Below are positions 7,586-16,054 of a stretch of DNA of 64,000 bases, in pieces; the stretch's first letter is position 1, and each line of letters opens with the position of its first letter. The position numbers were made by a program, and so were the translations under genes. This DNA comes from UBA3951 sp050952125 (GTDB taxonomy: Bacteria; Bacillota; Sulfobacillia; Fermentithermobacillales; Fermentithermobacillaceae). The stretch covers positions 806,001 to 870,000 of the forward strand of contig JBMNKK010000003.1 in NCBI GenBank assembly GCA_050952125.1. Reading direction: 5' to 3'. Under the pieces are notes generated by a model that worked only from the letters and a program-made list of their open reading frames with translations, had not been told where the DNA came from and made no database searches.

Positions 7586-8263
7586 ATGAAAATCATTTAC
7601 CGCGGAAAGACCAAAGACGTTTTGCTCTGTGAAGACGGAAATATCCTCCTCAAATTTAAAGACACTGTAACGGGAACCGGAAATGTGATCGACGCCGGCG
7701 CAAACACAGTGATCGGCGAGGTAGCCGGCAAGGGCAACGCCTCGTTCCGTCTGACCATGTACTTCTTCAACCTACTCCAAAAAGAAGGAATGGAGACTCA
7801 CTTTATCGCGCCCGGACCCGAACCCAACACGATGCTTGTGAAACGCGCTCGGTCTTTCGCTCTGGAAGTCGTGTGCAGAGAGAAAGCATGGGGAAGTTTC
7901 ATCCGCAGGTATGGCCAATACGTTGAGCAGGGCACCCCTCTCCCCTCGCTGGTGGAATTCACTCTCAAAGATGATGAGCGCGGCGACCCCCCCATCACCG
8001 AAGACAGCCTTATCGCGCTGAAAATCGTCACCGCTGATCAAGTTCGCTTCATGAAGGAGACCGCTAAGAAAGCCACCGCCATTCTGAAGGCGCATCTGGC
8101 CGAAAAAGGCCTGGAACTCATAGATATCAAGTACGAGTTCGGTGAAGTGGACGGCAAGACCATGATCATCGACGAGGTCTCGGGCGACGGGATGAGGGTT
8201 GTGCGAGACGGGCAGATCGTTCTGCAGAAGGAACTGGCAGAAGCGCTGCTCGGAAGTTCGTAA
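7586..8263 (+). CDS. purC: SAICAR synthetase (phosphoribosylaminoimidazole-succinocarboxamide synthase)
   Basis: PurC joins CAIR and aspartate using ATP to form SAICAR in de novo purine synthesis. The 225-aa length is typical of short bacterial PurC. Seen are the N-terminal strand MKIIYRGKTKDVL, the substrate loop around GKGNASFRLTMYFFNLL, VCREKAWGSFIRRY and the late IIDEVSGDGMRV segment, which corresponds to the conserved IDE-S-D block. CAGGAGG precedes the ATG. No other pur gene is nearby, so purC is detached from any purine operon here. The region just after it contains two competing hairpins. Confidence 0.93.
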   Translation: MKIIYRGKTKDVLLCEDGNILLKFKDTVTGTGNVIDAGANTVIGEVAGKGNASFRLTMYFFNLLQKEGMETHFIAPGPEPNTMLVKRARSFALEVVCREKAWGSFIRRYGQYVEQGTPLPSLVEFTLKDDERGDPPITEDSLIALKIVTADQVRFMKETAKKATAILKAHLAEKGLELIDIKYEFGEVDGKTMIIDEVSGDGMRVVRDGQIVLQKELAEALLGSS

Positions 8264-8285
8264 GAATCGAGCTTACCGGCGGATA

Positions 8286-8343
8286 GAGGGCGGCTCAGCG
8301 GGTTCGGATGTGCGGGCATCTGCTGCCGCCCTCCTGCTGAGCC
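8286..8343. other. Two mutually overlapping hairpins between convergent genes
   Basis: GAGGGCGGC (8286-8294) pairs with GCCGCCCTC (8325-8333), and GGCTCAGC (8292-8299) pairs with GCTGAGCC (8336-8343). The two 5' arms share three bases and the arms are interleaved, so the stems are alternatives or could form a pseudoknot. It lies between the end of purC and the end of the convergent lipoprotein gene. A bidirectional terminator role is plausible, but no T-tract follows. Confidence 0.5.
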
Positions 8344-8371
8344 AACGTTCAGCGCTGCTTACAATACACCT

Positions 8372-9619
8372 CTAAGGTCCGGTGCCTATACTGTCTATCC
8401 TCCATCCGGTTTCCGGGGTCTCTTGCCTCACCGTGACGAAGTACCCGGAGGGGCCGTCAGGACCGCCTGCCAGTTCTTTACGGTACTGTTCAACGGCTGC
8501 GTAGTATAAGTCGGGATGTCCGCGGACCCCGAGTTTCTCGGAGGCAAGCCCCACATCGCGAACCTTGATGGAGATGAAGTTGGCAAATCCTTTTCCGTGC
8601 TCTTCGGCAAACCCTTCATTATGGAGGCGTGTATTGTCCATGTTCATGCCGAGGTATCCGAACAGGCGCGACCGGCTCTCGCAAGCATGCGCCAAGGCAT
8701 AGTCCTTGCGGTCAATGGCGTTGTAGTAGGTCTCAATCACTTCCTCCGGGCTCATCGCCGCCAGTTCCTTCTCCAAGGGGTCATCGGGATCAATGAGGAA
8801 CATCACCCACTCATCGAAGGGCTTTCCGGCAACCTCATCAAATGAGCGGCCGACGAGTGAGCAGCTGGATACACTGTGGCGGCCAAGCGTGAGCCACCCT
8901 CCGACAATGTCCTCGCCGGCGCGAACGACCACCGCCTTTCCGCCGTCCCTGTTGGGGCCCATAAACTCTGGCAGCAACCTAACAGTCTTGTAGAGGCGCA
9001 CCTGAACCGCCTTGCCGAAGTAAGCGGACAGGTCGAGGCCTATGTCCTTGCTAAGCTCGTTATTCAGAGCCCAATAGATAACCACAGGGAATTCTCCGGG
9101 CCTGTGAATCAACTCACCCGGCAAATCGACTGCAGTCTCACTCACCAGGAAGAACGGAGACCATCCAAACTCACTGAGGAACTCCTCGTCTTGCGGATCT
9201 ATGTCGAAACTCTCCGGCCGGTACTCCCGCACTGCAGACTCCATAGCCCTGAAATCCTCTGAGACTTCATACCACTTCCCGCCCCACTGCACATAGCTTG
9301 GGTTTCCGACACCAAACTCATAGCTGTGGAACTCTAGTGGCTCCTCCATCCACTTGTCGCCGATACGCAAGGTGACTCTGTGCGGGTGGCGGTCAACCTT
9401 ATCGCCGCGGTTTTCCACCTCTTTAGCAAGGCTCAGACAGCCTTTGAACACCTCCACGGCGCGGGGATCAGTCACTTCGCAAGGTTCCCAGTTCTCAAAT
9501 CTGAGGCCCGTTATCTTCGCCGTGAGCTTTTCAAAGGTAAGGTCAGAAGGGTTAAGGCTGCAGCCGGCGCATGCTAGCACGAGCCAAAGGGCCGTGAACA
9601 GCGCCAGAGGTCTCTTCAT
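8372..9619 (-). CDS. Lipoprotein with C-terminal DUF4829-like domain
   Basis: The 415-aa product starts MKRPLALFTALWLVLACAGC, a lipoprotein signal with the lipobox LACAGC, so it should be anchored to the outer face of the membrane. The ATG at 9619 is supported by GGAGGT upstream. The last 120 or so residues (from SPEEVIETYYNAIDRKDYAL) resemble the DUF4829 / NTF2-like domains often found in Bacillota lipoproteins. The middle part has no family that I recognise. No enzymatic residues stand out. Function unknown. Confidence 0.8.
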   Translation of the reverse strand: MKRPLALFTALWLVLACAGCSLNPSDLTFEKLTAKITGLRFENWEPCEVTDPRAVEVFKGCLSLAKEVENRGDKVDRHPHRVTLRIGDKWMEEPLEFHSYEFGVGNPSYVQWGGKWYEVSEDFRAMESAVREYRPESFDIDPQDEEFLSEFGWSPFFLVSETAVDLPGELIHRPGEFPVVIYWALNNELSKDIGLDLSAYFGKAVQVRLYKTVRLLPEFMGPNRDGGKAVVVRAGEDIVGGWLTLGRHSVSSCSLVGRSFDEVAGKPFDEWVMFLIDPDDPLEKELAAMSPEEVIETYYNAIDRKDYALAHACESRSRLFGYLGMNMDNTRLHNEGFAEEHGKGFANFISIKVRDVGLASEKLGVRGHPDLYYAAVEQYRKELAGGPDGPSGYFVTVRQETPETGWRIDSIGTGP

Positions 9620-9724
9620 TGACTCGCACCTCCGTGATAGGCAATCGCCCAAGGCGGCGCCTCATTAGAACAGGATGCTCCTCTGGATTATGGACGCAGC
9701 CGATCTCCGAAGGTTCCCCCCGGC

Positions 9725-10024
9725 TCAATTGCCGGTGTGCTCTCTAATGAGTCTCTGCCTCATCTCCCACAGCTTCGGCGATAGATCTACCCAATACTTG
9801 TGAGGATTCTCCAACCGCTTTACCTCGTCCCATAAGAGAGCTGTCTGTTCCTTGCAGTACGCTTGTATCGCCTCAATAGGCGGCAAAGGCCTGGCCAACG
9901 TTCCTCCGACAACAACCGGTTGAAGCAGTTGCCCGAAGGCCTGTACTACAGAGCCGGGCAAGAACGCTGCCGTTATGGCAACCAGGGCGACGAGTGAGAG
10001 TCTCGTGATGCGATGAGATATCAT
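9725..10024 (-). CDS. Small secreted protein, unknown
   Basis: A 99-aa protein with a basic N-terminus and hydrophobic core (LSLVALVAITAAFLPGSVVQA), a clear Sec signal peptide with a probable cut after VQA. The mature part is about 70 residues and helical, with no cysteines. I do not recognise the family. A GGGGGG stretch precedes the ATG. A 28-codon open frame ends two bases before the start, so the two may be coupled. The divergent subtilase gene begins 180 bp upstream. Confidence 0.6.
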   Translation of the reverse strand: MISHRITRLSLVALVAITAAFLPGSVVQAFGQLLQPVVVGGTLARPLPPIEAIQAYCKEQTALLWDEVKRLENPHKYWVDLSPKLWEMRQRLIREHTGN

Positions 10025-10026
10025 GT

Positions 10027-10113
10027 TCAGGCCCCCCGGGCGGCGAACCGCTTAGGGACCAGCTCGTGAGCGAACCACATGGCGGCGTTGCAGAGCTGTA
10101 CAGTGCGGTTCAT
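10027..10113 (-). CDS. Possible 28-aa peptide upstream of the secreted protein
   Basis: An ATG at 10113 opens a 28-codon frame (MNRTVQLCNAAMWFAHEL, then a basic tail) whose TGA ends two bases before the ATG of the secreted protein. The close spacing suggests translational coupling. The ribosome binding site is poor and the peptide matches nothing I know, so it may be chance. Confidence 0.3.
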   Translation of the reverse strand: MNRTVQLCNAAMWFAHELVPKRFAARGA

Positions 10114-10203
10114 TGTCTTATCATGTCCCAGGATGCTATATACTGGTAAGATGGATTGTGTAAGAACTGGCTCAAATCGCATGCAAAAGGATGGGGCATA
10201 GAC

Positions 10204-11727
10204 TTGAGAAAGCTTTCGCATGCTGTATCGATGTTTCTCATTTGCTGGCTGTGCATTATGCCTGGTCTCGCGCGCGCCAATCCTCCGGCCGCTGAAGTCG
10301 TGAATCAGTGGTGCCTGGATGCTATCAACGCACCCCTCGGCCTTTCTCCATCTACCGGTGAGGACGAAGTTAGGGTAGCGGTTGTCGACTCTGGGATCTG
10401 GGTGAACAACCCGTACATTGACGGCGACAGCGTGATCGACGGCTACAATTACGCCTTGGAAAGCAGCGTCACACACGACCTTATCGGCCACGGCAGCCAG
10501 GTAGCCGCGATCATAGCGGGGGCAAGGACCGGAGATAGGGAGCTCATCGGTCTTGGAAGCTCAGCCAGGATCGTCCCTCTGGTTTGGATCACGAAGTACC
10601 CGAGCGGGGTTACGGCCAACGGAGGAGTCTCGGCGCTCTCTAAGGCGATTAGGGACGCGGTTGACGTTTACGATTGCCGGATCATAAACGTGAGTTCGGG
10701 AATCACGGCCGATGAACCTGAGTTGCGCGAGGCTGTAGCCTACGCTGAGGAGAAGGGAGCCATCCTCATATCGGCTGTCGGAAACAGGAATCGCTCGGAT
10801 CCCGCAGCCGTGTACTACCCTGCCGCGTACGGAACAGTCGTCGGTGTGGGGTCTATCGATCACGAGATGTCGGTATCCGACTTCTCTCAGCGCAATGCCA
10901 GTGTGATGGTGACCGCGCCGGGCGAAAGCGTCGCTTCCCTCTCCTCTGAGCCCTCTCTGGCGTTCACTGAGGTCAGCGGCACGTCACACGCGGCGGCGTA
11001 TGTGAGCGGTTTCGCCGCCCTGCTCCTGTCTCGTTTTCCGGAGATGACTCCTGCTCAGTTCAGGGAGGTCCTTAAGGACTCGTCTCAAGACCTGGGTGAA
11101 CCGGGATATGACACGAGCTACGGGTACGGGCTGATCGACGTGTCCCGAGCGCTCCTCATGGCAGGCAGCTCCGAGATCCCGATCCCGTACTTTGCCGACC
11201 TGTCGGGCCCCTACGAGGAGTATGTTGTGTATCTGGCTGAACGGGGCATTGTCACCGGCAAGTCACGCGATGCGTTCGCGCCGGCCGATACACTGACTCG
11301 AGCGGAATTCGCCACCATGCTGGCAAGGATGAGCGGCGAGCCGCTTGCTTCAACGGGTTCCGGTTTCCAAGATGTCCATCCGGGTGACTGGTTCGCCCCA
11401 TATGTTCTCTGGGCGAAGGACGCAGGCATTGTTCAGGGGTACGACAGCATGTTCCACCCCGAAGGCCTAGTGACCAGGCAGGACATGGCGGTCATGCTCG
11501 CCCGGTTGACAGAACGTTTTCTCGAGGGCCCGCTTCCTTACGGAAACGCGACGTTTGGCGACGCTCACCTTGTGGCCGCCTACGCCCTGGCGTCTGTAGC
11601 CGGCCTTTTGGAAGCGGGAATCATGGATATGAGTTCATCCAACCTGTTCGCGCCGCTCGCATTAGCCACAAGAGGCGAAGCCGCGAAAGCGTGCGCCCTC
11701 GCAATGCGAATGCTGGAACTTGGGTAG
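10204..11727 (+). CDS. Secreted subtilisin-like serine protease with three SLH domains
   Basis: Counting from the TTG at 10204, residues 1-26 form a signal peptide (MRKLSHAVSMFLICWLCIMP, then GLARA). An S8 protease domain follows with Asp62 (VAVVDSGI), His96 (GHGSQVA), oxyanion Asn194 (VGNRN) and Ser261 (SGTSHAAA). After about residue 335 come three S-layer homology repeats, each with an F-D start and a TRAEFA- or TRQDMA-like end. They should hold the enzyme on the cell-wall polymer. TTG is chosen because AAAGGATGGGG lies just before it and a proper signal peptide then starts the protein. The longer GTG start at 10156 would put a hydrophilic tail ahead of the signal. It probably processes surface or extracellular proteins. 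Confidence 0.92.
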   Translation: MRKLSHAVSMFLICWLCIMPGLARANPPAAEVVNQWCLDAINAPLGLSPSTGEDEVRVAVVDSGIWVNNPYIDGDSVIDGYNYALESSVTHDLIGHGSQVAAIIAGARTGDRELIGLGSSARIVPLVWITKYPSGVTANGGVSALSKAIRDAVDVYDCRIINVSSGITADEPELREAVAYAEEKGAILISAVGNRNRSDPAAVYYPAAYGTVVGVGSIDHEMSVSDFSQRNASVMVTAPGESVASLSSEPSLAFTEVSGTSHAAAYVSGFAALLLSRFPEMTPAQFREVLKDSSQDLGEPGYDTSYGYGLIDVSRALLMAGSSEIPIPYFADLSGPYEEYVVYLAERGIVTGKSRDAFAPADTLTRAEFATMLARMSGEPLASTGSGFQDVHPGDWFAPYVLWAKDAGIVQGYDSMFHPEGLVTRQDMAVMLARLTERFLEGPLPYGNATFGDAHLVAAYALASVAGLLEAGIMDMSSSNLFAPLALATRGEAAKACALAMRMLELG

Positions 11728-11791
11728 TTGTCGCGGATCGAAAGAAGAGGAGCAGACTCACGGTCCAGGTTCTGTTAGGCTTATATCCTCA

Positions 11792-13030
11792 CTACAATAC
11801 GAAGCCGCTTGGAAACGCCGACTGCCTGCAGTGTTGCCACAGCCTCCCGATGTACCTTCTGGTGTAGTACCGCTCGAGCAGGTGATAGACGAAGAACCCT
11901 TTTTCGGTGAGGCGTACCCTTGGAGATTCGCAGCTAGCCAGGCCAAGTCGCTCGGCCAACCGTATCAGAGCCTGCATCGCGGGAATCGCCGCTGCTTCAG
12001 GGCAGTCCATATCGAGCTCACCTTCGTAGCATCGCCAGAACAGCCGGTACAGCGCTGACTCTCGGTCGCTCATAGTAGTGCTCAAAGCTACAGGGTTCTT
12101 GTTTTCGCTCACAACGTCAACGTAAGCGGTGACATCGAAGGTGTTTACCCAAAAGGCGCGGTCCACATGCGACGCTGCCCCCGCGCCGATCCCCAAGTAG
12201 TTCTCACGGGTTATTGATGAGTATTTCGGCGCCCCGGGTCTCGTCCACGTCCACACGGAGGAACGGCGATATCCGGCTTGGCCGGCAACCAATGTAAGGG
12301 CGCCAAGAAGGCGCCGCTGCTCGGAAAAGGACATCCGCGACTTCATCTCGGTGAACGCAAAGTCCATCAGCGGGTAGGCGGCCACCTGATCCACTCCACG
12401 CGTTATTAGCAGGCGCATATCCGTAACAGATGACTCGGCGCTTTGCCCCGGAATCCCCGTAATGATATCGCAACTGACCGAAACACGCCCGCTATCCAGA
12501 AGAGCACCCAGAGCGGTCAGAGCATCCCGGCGACTATGGTTCCTGCCGAGGATGCGGAGAACGCCATCGTCCAGCGACTCCACCCCAAGGCTGATCATGT
12601 TGACGCCGGCGTCCGCTAACCTCGTAACGGTATCCGGATTGATATCGTGCGGATGGGCTTCTACCGCCACCTGCGCTTTGGGCACAAGGTGTGGCCGCAG
12701 AAGCTCTACCACTGATAGAACAGACTCGCTGAGCGTCAGCGGCGTACCTCCACCGAAGTAGATGCTGGAGACCTTCGCACCTCCCAATCCGGAAACTAAC
12801 CTGCGGACCTCTCGCTCAAGGCAACGCGAGTAACGGGCGGCTAGTCGGGGCTCGTACAGCACCTTGTTGTACGGGCAGAACGGGCATACGGAGCGGCAAA
12901 ACGGGATGTGGACGTACACCCCAACCTCCTCCGGGACTGACACGGAGCCGGCAGGAATCGGCCCCGGCGAGAAGGCAAACCTCCCCCAAGAGCCCGCGAG
13001 CAAGCGGTAAAGGATGCGGTCAAGCGTCAT
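11792..13030 (-). CDS. HemN/HemW-like radical SAM protein
   Basis: A 412-aa radical SAM enzyme of the coproporphyrinogen-III-oxidase-like group. Cys45, Cys49 and Cys52 (CRSVCPFC) bind the 4Fe-4S cluster, and YFGGGTP is the SAM-binding glycine motif. Later motifs are MISLGVESLDDGVLRILGR, CDIITGIPGQ and NYLGIGAGAASHV, as in HemN/HemW. HemW binds heme rather than oxidising coproporphyrinogen, and this family is often misnamed, so the activity is left open. It converges with the subtilase gene. No other heme genes lie nearby. The start has no strong ribosome binding site within reach. Confidence 0.85.
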   Translation of the reverse strand: MTLDRILYRLLAGSWGRFAFSPGPIPAGSVSVPEEVGVYVHIPFCRSVCPFCPYNKVLYEPRLAARYSRCLEREVRRLVSGLGGAKVSSIYFGGGTPLTLSESVLSVVELLRPHLVPKAQVAVEAHPHDINPDTVTRLADAGVNMISLGVESLDDGVLRILGRNHSRRDALTALGALLDSGRVSVSCDIITGIPGQSAESSVTDMRLLITRGVDQVAAYPLMDFAFTEMKSRMSFSEQRRLLGALTLVAGQAGYRRSSVWTWTRPGAPKYSSITRENYLGIGAGAASHVDRAFWVNTFDVTAYVDVVSENKNPVALSTTMSDRESALYRLFWRCYEGELDMDCPEAAAIPAMQALIRLAERLGLASCESPRVRLTEKGFFVYHLLERYYTRRYIGRLWQHCRQSAFPSGFVL

Positions 13031-13157
13031 AGGATCGCGATTTTAGGCCTCCCGAGCTGGATACGCTCTTCTGCAATGGTGGTGTCAGGTTCGGCACTAC
13101 ACATACGTGATGAACATAACATGTTTACTAGAATGCGGGAATGGAGGGAAGACGAAA

Positions 13158-13613
13158 ATGCCGGATACTGATAAGCCAAAAGCCCTGCAGCTGCCTGGGG
13201 GAACTCTCATGGATAGGCTCAACTTGTTGCTTGGCCAAATGGTAGTCGTTTACCTCATGAACGTCCATGCGCCGTCGATCATTGCTACCGGGCCTTGCCC
13301 GCCGTACGGTCCCGAGCCCGGACTTCCGACCGGCGGCCAGGGCGCGGGAGGTGCCTGGGCTGGGCCTCCTCTGACTCCAGGGATTCCGCCCGGTGGCGGC
13401 CACCTTGGGCCAATCCCGATACCTTTCGGCTATTGGGACTGCGAGCCCGAAAAGCCGGCACCGGAAAGAGGTACCGCTGTGGTTAGCGGGACTCTAGCCT
13501 TCGCCGGGACAGACTACCTTATCATCCGCGTCCCACACGGCAATGTCTGCATAGACATCCTCATACCGTACACGGCAATCGGAATGATCGTAGTCCCGCC
13601 AATGATGGCGTAA
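13158..13613 (+). CDS. Pro/Gly-rich protein with C-terminal beta domain, unknown
   Basis: The ATG at 13158 follows GGAGGG and gives a 151-aa protein. Residues 15-40 form a helix (LMDRLNLLLGQMVVVYLM). Residues 45-95 are very rich in Pro and Gly. The last 50 residues look like a small beta-barrel (VVSGTLAFAGTDYLIIRVP). The layout of a helix, a flexible linker and a beta domain resembles small spore or surface proteins of Bacillota, but I do not recognise a family. No signal peptide is seen. Confidence 0.6.
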   Translation: MPDTDKPKALQLPGGTLMDRLNLLLGQMVVVYLMNVHAPSIIATGPCPPYGPEPGLPTGGQGAGGAWAGPPLTPGIPPGGGHLGPIPIPFGYWDCEPEKPAPERGTAVVSGTLAFAGTDYLIIRVPHGNVCIDILIPYTAIGMIVVPPMMA

Positions 13614-13647
13614 GGGTAGTCCTCCTGCGTGACTCCGGCTCGGTGAC

Positions 13648-14154
13648 CTATGCCGACGTATTCGAACCGGGTTCCGAGCCGGGGTTAGCCGGAGGCTGGC
13701 CCCGGTCTTCCGCGGGGTTCCATACGGTGAGTCCGCACTCGCCTGCGATCCGGTTCAGTTTTTCGTCCGACGACACAAACACTACATCGTTGCCGGCGCC
13801 TCTCGCGAGGGCGATCTGTATCGCGTCTACAGCCGTGAGATATTGTCTTAACTCAAGTTCTATGGCTTCCTGAATGTCCGCGGGAGAGGCACTCCTTGAC
13901 ACAATCCGTCCACTCGCAACGTCAGCCAAGACCCTCCCACACAACTCATCAAATCGTTTTCTAGACAAAACCTTCTCCACCGAGTGCAGCCGCTGGAAAA
14001 CCGAAAGGGTCTCCAGTAATCCCATGCTGGAAATGATCTTAATCGCACCTTCACTTAAGAGACGCTCCATGTTCTCCGAGCCCGGCTCAGGTATATACGC
14101 TTTTAGAAGGGCACTTGTGTCGATGAAATACTCCCTGCCAGTTTCAGTGATCAC
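13648..14154 (-). CDS. PIN-domain ribonuclease toxin
   Basis: A 168-aa PIN domain of the VapC type. Metal-binding acidic residues are visible at Asp12 (FIDTSAL), Glu48 (GLLETLS), Asp110 (AVDAIQ) and Asp130 (SSDEKL). The last 20 residues after the fold are Pro/Gly-rich and probably disordered. The start overlaps the stop of the upstream AbrB-like gene by 4 bp, as expected for a toxin-antitoxin operon with the antitoxin first. The family cleaves RNA (often tRNA) when not held by its antitoxin. The target here is unknown. Confidence 0.88.
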   Translation of the reverse strand: MITETGREYFIDTSALLKAYIPEPGSENMERLLSEGAIKIISSMGLLETLSVFQRLHSVEKVLSRKRFDELCGRVLADVASGRIVSRSASPADIQEAIELELRQYLTAVDAIQIALARGAGNDVVFVSSDEKLNRIAGECGLTVWNPAEDRGQPPANPGSEPGSNTSA

Positions 14155-14468
14155 TGCTTCTCCCTCCCCTCCCGTACAAGGCGGGTGAGGTCCGGAAACC
14201 GTTCGTGAATGCTCTCTCTCAGCGTCCGCCGCTCGGGCAGCAACTTCCCCCCAGTGTCGAACCCCAGTTTGCGTACGAGTTTCTGTGCCATGACTCTCAT
14301 CTGCTCCGCCTCATCCGGGGTGACTTTCTTGGTCAGCACCAGCGCGTCGTCCTGAATAACAGCCTCTAGATGGTCTCCTTCCCGGACCATCATTACATCC
14401 CGAGCTTGCTTCGGAAGGGTGATCTGCCCTTTGGAGGTAACCTTTATGTCCCATTTGAAGTTCTCCAT
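14151..14468 (-). CDS. AbrB-family antitoxin
   Basis: The N-terminal 48 residues are an AbrB/MazE swapped-hairpin DNA-binding domain (VTSKGQITLPKQARDVM, then GDHLEAVIQDDALVL). The C-terminal 55 residues are charged and should wrap the PIN toxin. ATG 14468 is chosen over ATG 14474 because GAGG lies eight bases before it and only one base before the other. The gene precedes the PIN gene with a 4-bp overlap. Such antitoxins usually repress their own operon. Confidence 0.88.
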   Translation of the reverse strand: MENFKWDIKVTSKGQITLPKQARDVMMVREGDHLEAVIQDDALVLTKKVTPDEAEQMRVMAQKLVRKLGFDTGGKLLPERRTLRESIHERFPDLTRLVREGREKQ

Positions 14469-14522
14469 CGCCATACCTCACTTTCCGGCGTCCTTACTTC
14501 TTACTCCTTACATACTATCATC

Positions 14523-14564
14523 GCCTTAGGGTGCCGGCAACAAAGAGAGCCGGCGCCCTAAGGC
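14523..14564 (-). terminator. Long GC hairpin after the D-C-B-A membrane operon
   Basis: A 16-bp stem (14523-14538 with 14549-14564) contains a single G.T pair and closes a 10-nt loop. It lies 41 bp past the stop of the membrane-cluster gene A and before the AbrB-PIN operon. There is no T-tract after it on the minus strand, so termination strength is uncertain. Confidence 0.55.
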
Positions 14565-14605
14565 ACCGGCCCAACTCCAACATTCATTACGGAGGGAGCT
14601 CTCTG

Positions 14606-15211
14606 TCAGAACTTGACTAAGTGTATCCAGTCTCCGAAAAGGAATTGGATCTGGTTGATGATGAGCGAGATCCGGCCCATAACCGCGTTTCCGAAAGCCG
14701 CTCCGAAGGTTATCATGATAACCCACTTGCCCACTTCCGAAGCACCGTTCAGAACCGGAGACTGCTTGAACGTGAAGAAGAAGTAGCTCAACACAGTGAC
14801 CACACCCAGGACAATCACGATGTTGTTGATTGAAGTGAGGGGTACCACCGTCGCCGACACCTGCTTCACGAACTGCTCTATGATGGCGCTGCGGATGGTG
14901 ATTCCCGCGCCAATGCCGATGATGAACGACAGAGGGTATCTGCGCGTCCAAGAGTACTTGGCTCCGAAATAGGGCCCAAAGAGCATGAGCCCCAGGATCA
15001 CAGGAACGATAACTTGCCATTGACCGCTCTCGGTCGCGGGCTGCCACGCTTTTGTAACCAGGTTGTTGTACCCCATGGTAATCGCGTAACCTGCGGCCGC
15101 TCCAACGTAGACGTGCTCAACTGCCTTATACACCCAGTTCTCTTTGAAGAGGTAGGAAAACGCCCCTAGGGTGACAAACGCTCCTATCCACGTGACTATA
15201 CTGGTGCTCAC
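14606..15211 (-). CDS. Membrane-cluster protein A (polytopic, unknown)
   Basis: A 201-aa integral membrane protein with about five or six hydrophobic segments. It is the last gene of the four-gene cluster and overlaps the stop of gene B by 4 bp. It is paralogous to the protein at 54186-54815: shared are a Glu-His pair (AVEHVYVG / LAEHTYVG), IGIGAG / LGIGAG, ITFGAAFGNAVMGRISL / IAFGAAFGNTVMARVSL and the ends QFLFGDW / QFLLGDW. The charged Glu-His inside a predicted helix and the Gly-Asn turn are the best candidates for functional residues. I know no characterised member. Confidence 0.8.
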   Translation of the reverse strand: MSTSIVTWIGAFVTLGAFSYLFKENWVYKAVEHVYVGAAAGYAITMGYNNLVTKAWQPATESGQWQVIVPVILGLMLFGPYFGAKYSWTRRYPLSFIIGIGAGITIRSAIIEQFVKQVSATVVPLTSINNIVIVLGVVTVLSYFFFTFKQSPVLNGASEVGKWVIMITFGAAFGNAVMGRISLIINQIQFLFGDWIHLVKF

Positions 15212-16041
15212 TTTCCTGCCCCCTTCCCGGCAAGGCCTTGAGATTTCTTCACGAAGTACGACAGGTTGCCGAACAAGATAAACAGGATGAGTAGCATGTG
15301 ACCCATGCTCTGGGCATCCATTCCGGCAGCTGCCGAGCCCGGTTTATCCATGAGAAGCTCGAACTCGGCTGCGGCGCGGAGTCCCGCGAGGAGCCCCGCC
15401 AGCTGTCCGCTCTGGATGAACGGCTCGGCCTGCGGAGCGGTGACAGTAATGAGGGTGGCGATCAGAGGTACTTTGTACTGGGCAATCTGCCTTACCCACG
15501 CTTCAGCGCTGTCATCGGTGAAGAAAACGTAGAGATCGGCGTCTGCCACACTGTTGATCCCTTTCAAGATCGGCAAGGTTGAGGTAACGTTGCCGCGCCA
15601 ATCTTTCGGGAACGCCGCCTTGATGTCGCGAGCGTAGGCCGCCAGCGCGGTCTCGGCACCTGCCAAATAGCCCATGTTGACGAAGTCGACTCCGTACTGC
15701 TTGCCTGCCGCCTCATACTTTGCGGTAAGGTCGTCCACGATCATCGGACCGTGGCTCTTGTAGGAGAAGCAGATAATCTTGATATCCTTGCTGAACAGAT
15801 ACTCGAAGAGAGCTACCGCGTTGGGCTGAACGTCCGGTCCGCCGTCAACGTAGTAACCGAAGTCGAATATCACGGTGTCGCCCGGTTTCAACTTCTCCAC
15901 AATATTGAACGTGTTCCTGGTGGCGTCGCTTACCTGCAATGGAAGTCCTAGAGGCTTAACCATAGGGATAAGCAAGACGAGCACCAGCAAGACGTATAGA
16001 ACTCTGTTGTCGGTTTCGCCCAGTCTACGCAAGAGATCCAC
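15208..16041 (-). CDS. Membrane-cluster protein B (anchored soluble domain, unknown)
   Basis: A 277-aa protein with an N-terminal membrane helix (about 14-34), a soluble alpha/beta core of roughly 210 residues and a C-terminal helix (about 248-266). Its paralogue at 54848-55681 is also 277 aa. Shared blocks are YGVDFVNMGY / YGVDWVNIGY, SGQLAGLLAGLRAAAEFE / AGQISGLVAGMKGAAEYE and PGSAAAGMDAQSMGH / PGTATAGMDAQSFSH. The GTG start follows AGGAGGT. B sits between C (13 bp) and A (4-bp overlap) and is surely co-translated with them. No enzymatic family is recognised. The core may face outside or inside, which cannot be told. Confidence 0.8.
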   Translation of the reverse strand: MDLLRRLGETDNRVLYVLLVLVLLIPMVKPLGLPLQVSDATRNTFNIVEKLKPGDTVIFDFGYYVDGGPDVQPNAVALFEYLFSKDIKIICFSYKSHGPMIVDDLTAKYEAAGKQYGVDFVNMGYLAGAETALAAYARDIKAAFPKDWRGNVTSTLPILKGINSVADADLYVFFTDDSAEAWVRQIAQYKVPLIATLITVTAPQAEPFIQSGQLAGLLAGLRAAAEFELLMDKPGSAAAGMDAQSMGHMLLILFILFGNLSYFVKKSQGLAGKGAGK

Positions 16042-16054
16042 TTGGTTTCACCTC

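Noticed and set aside
10114..10491. Minus-strand frame antisense to the subtilase signal region
   Set aside because: Its upper part is antisense to well-supported protease codons; only the last 28 codons (10027-10113) might be a separate peptide.
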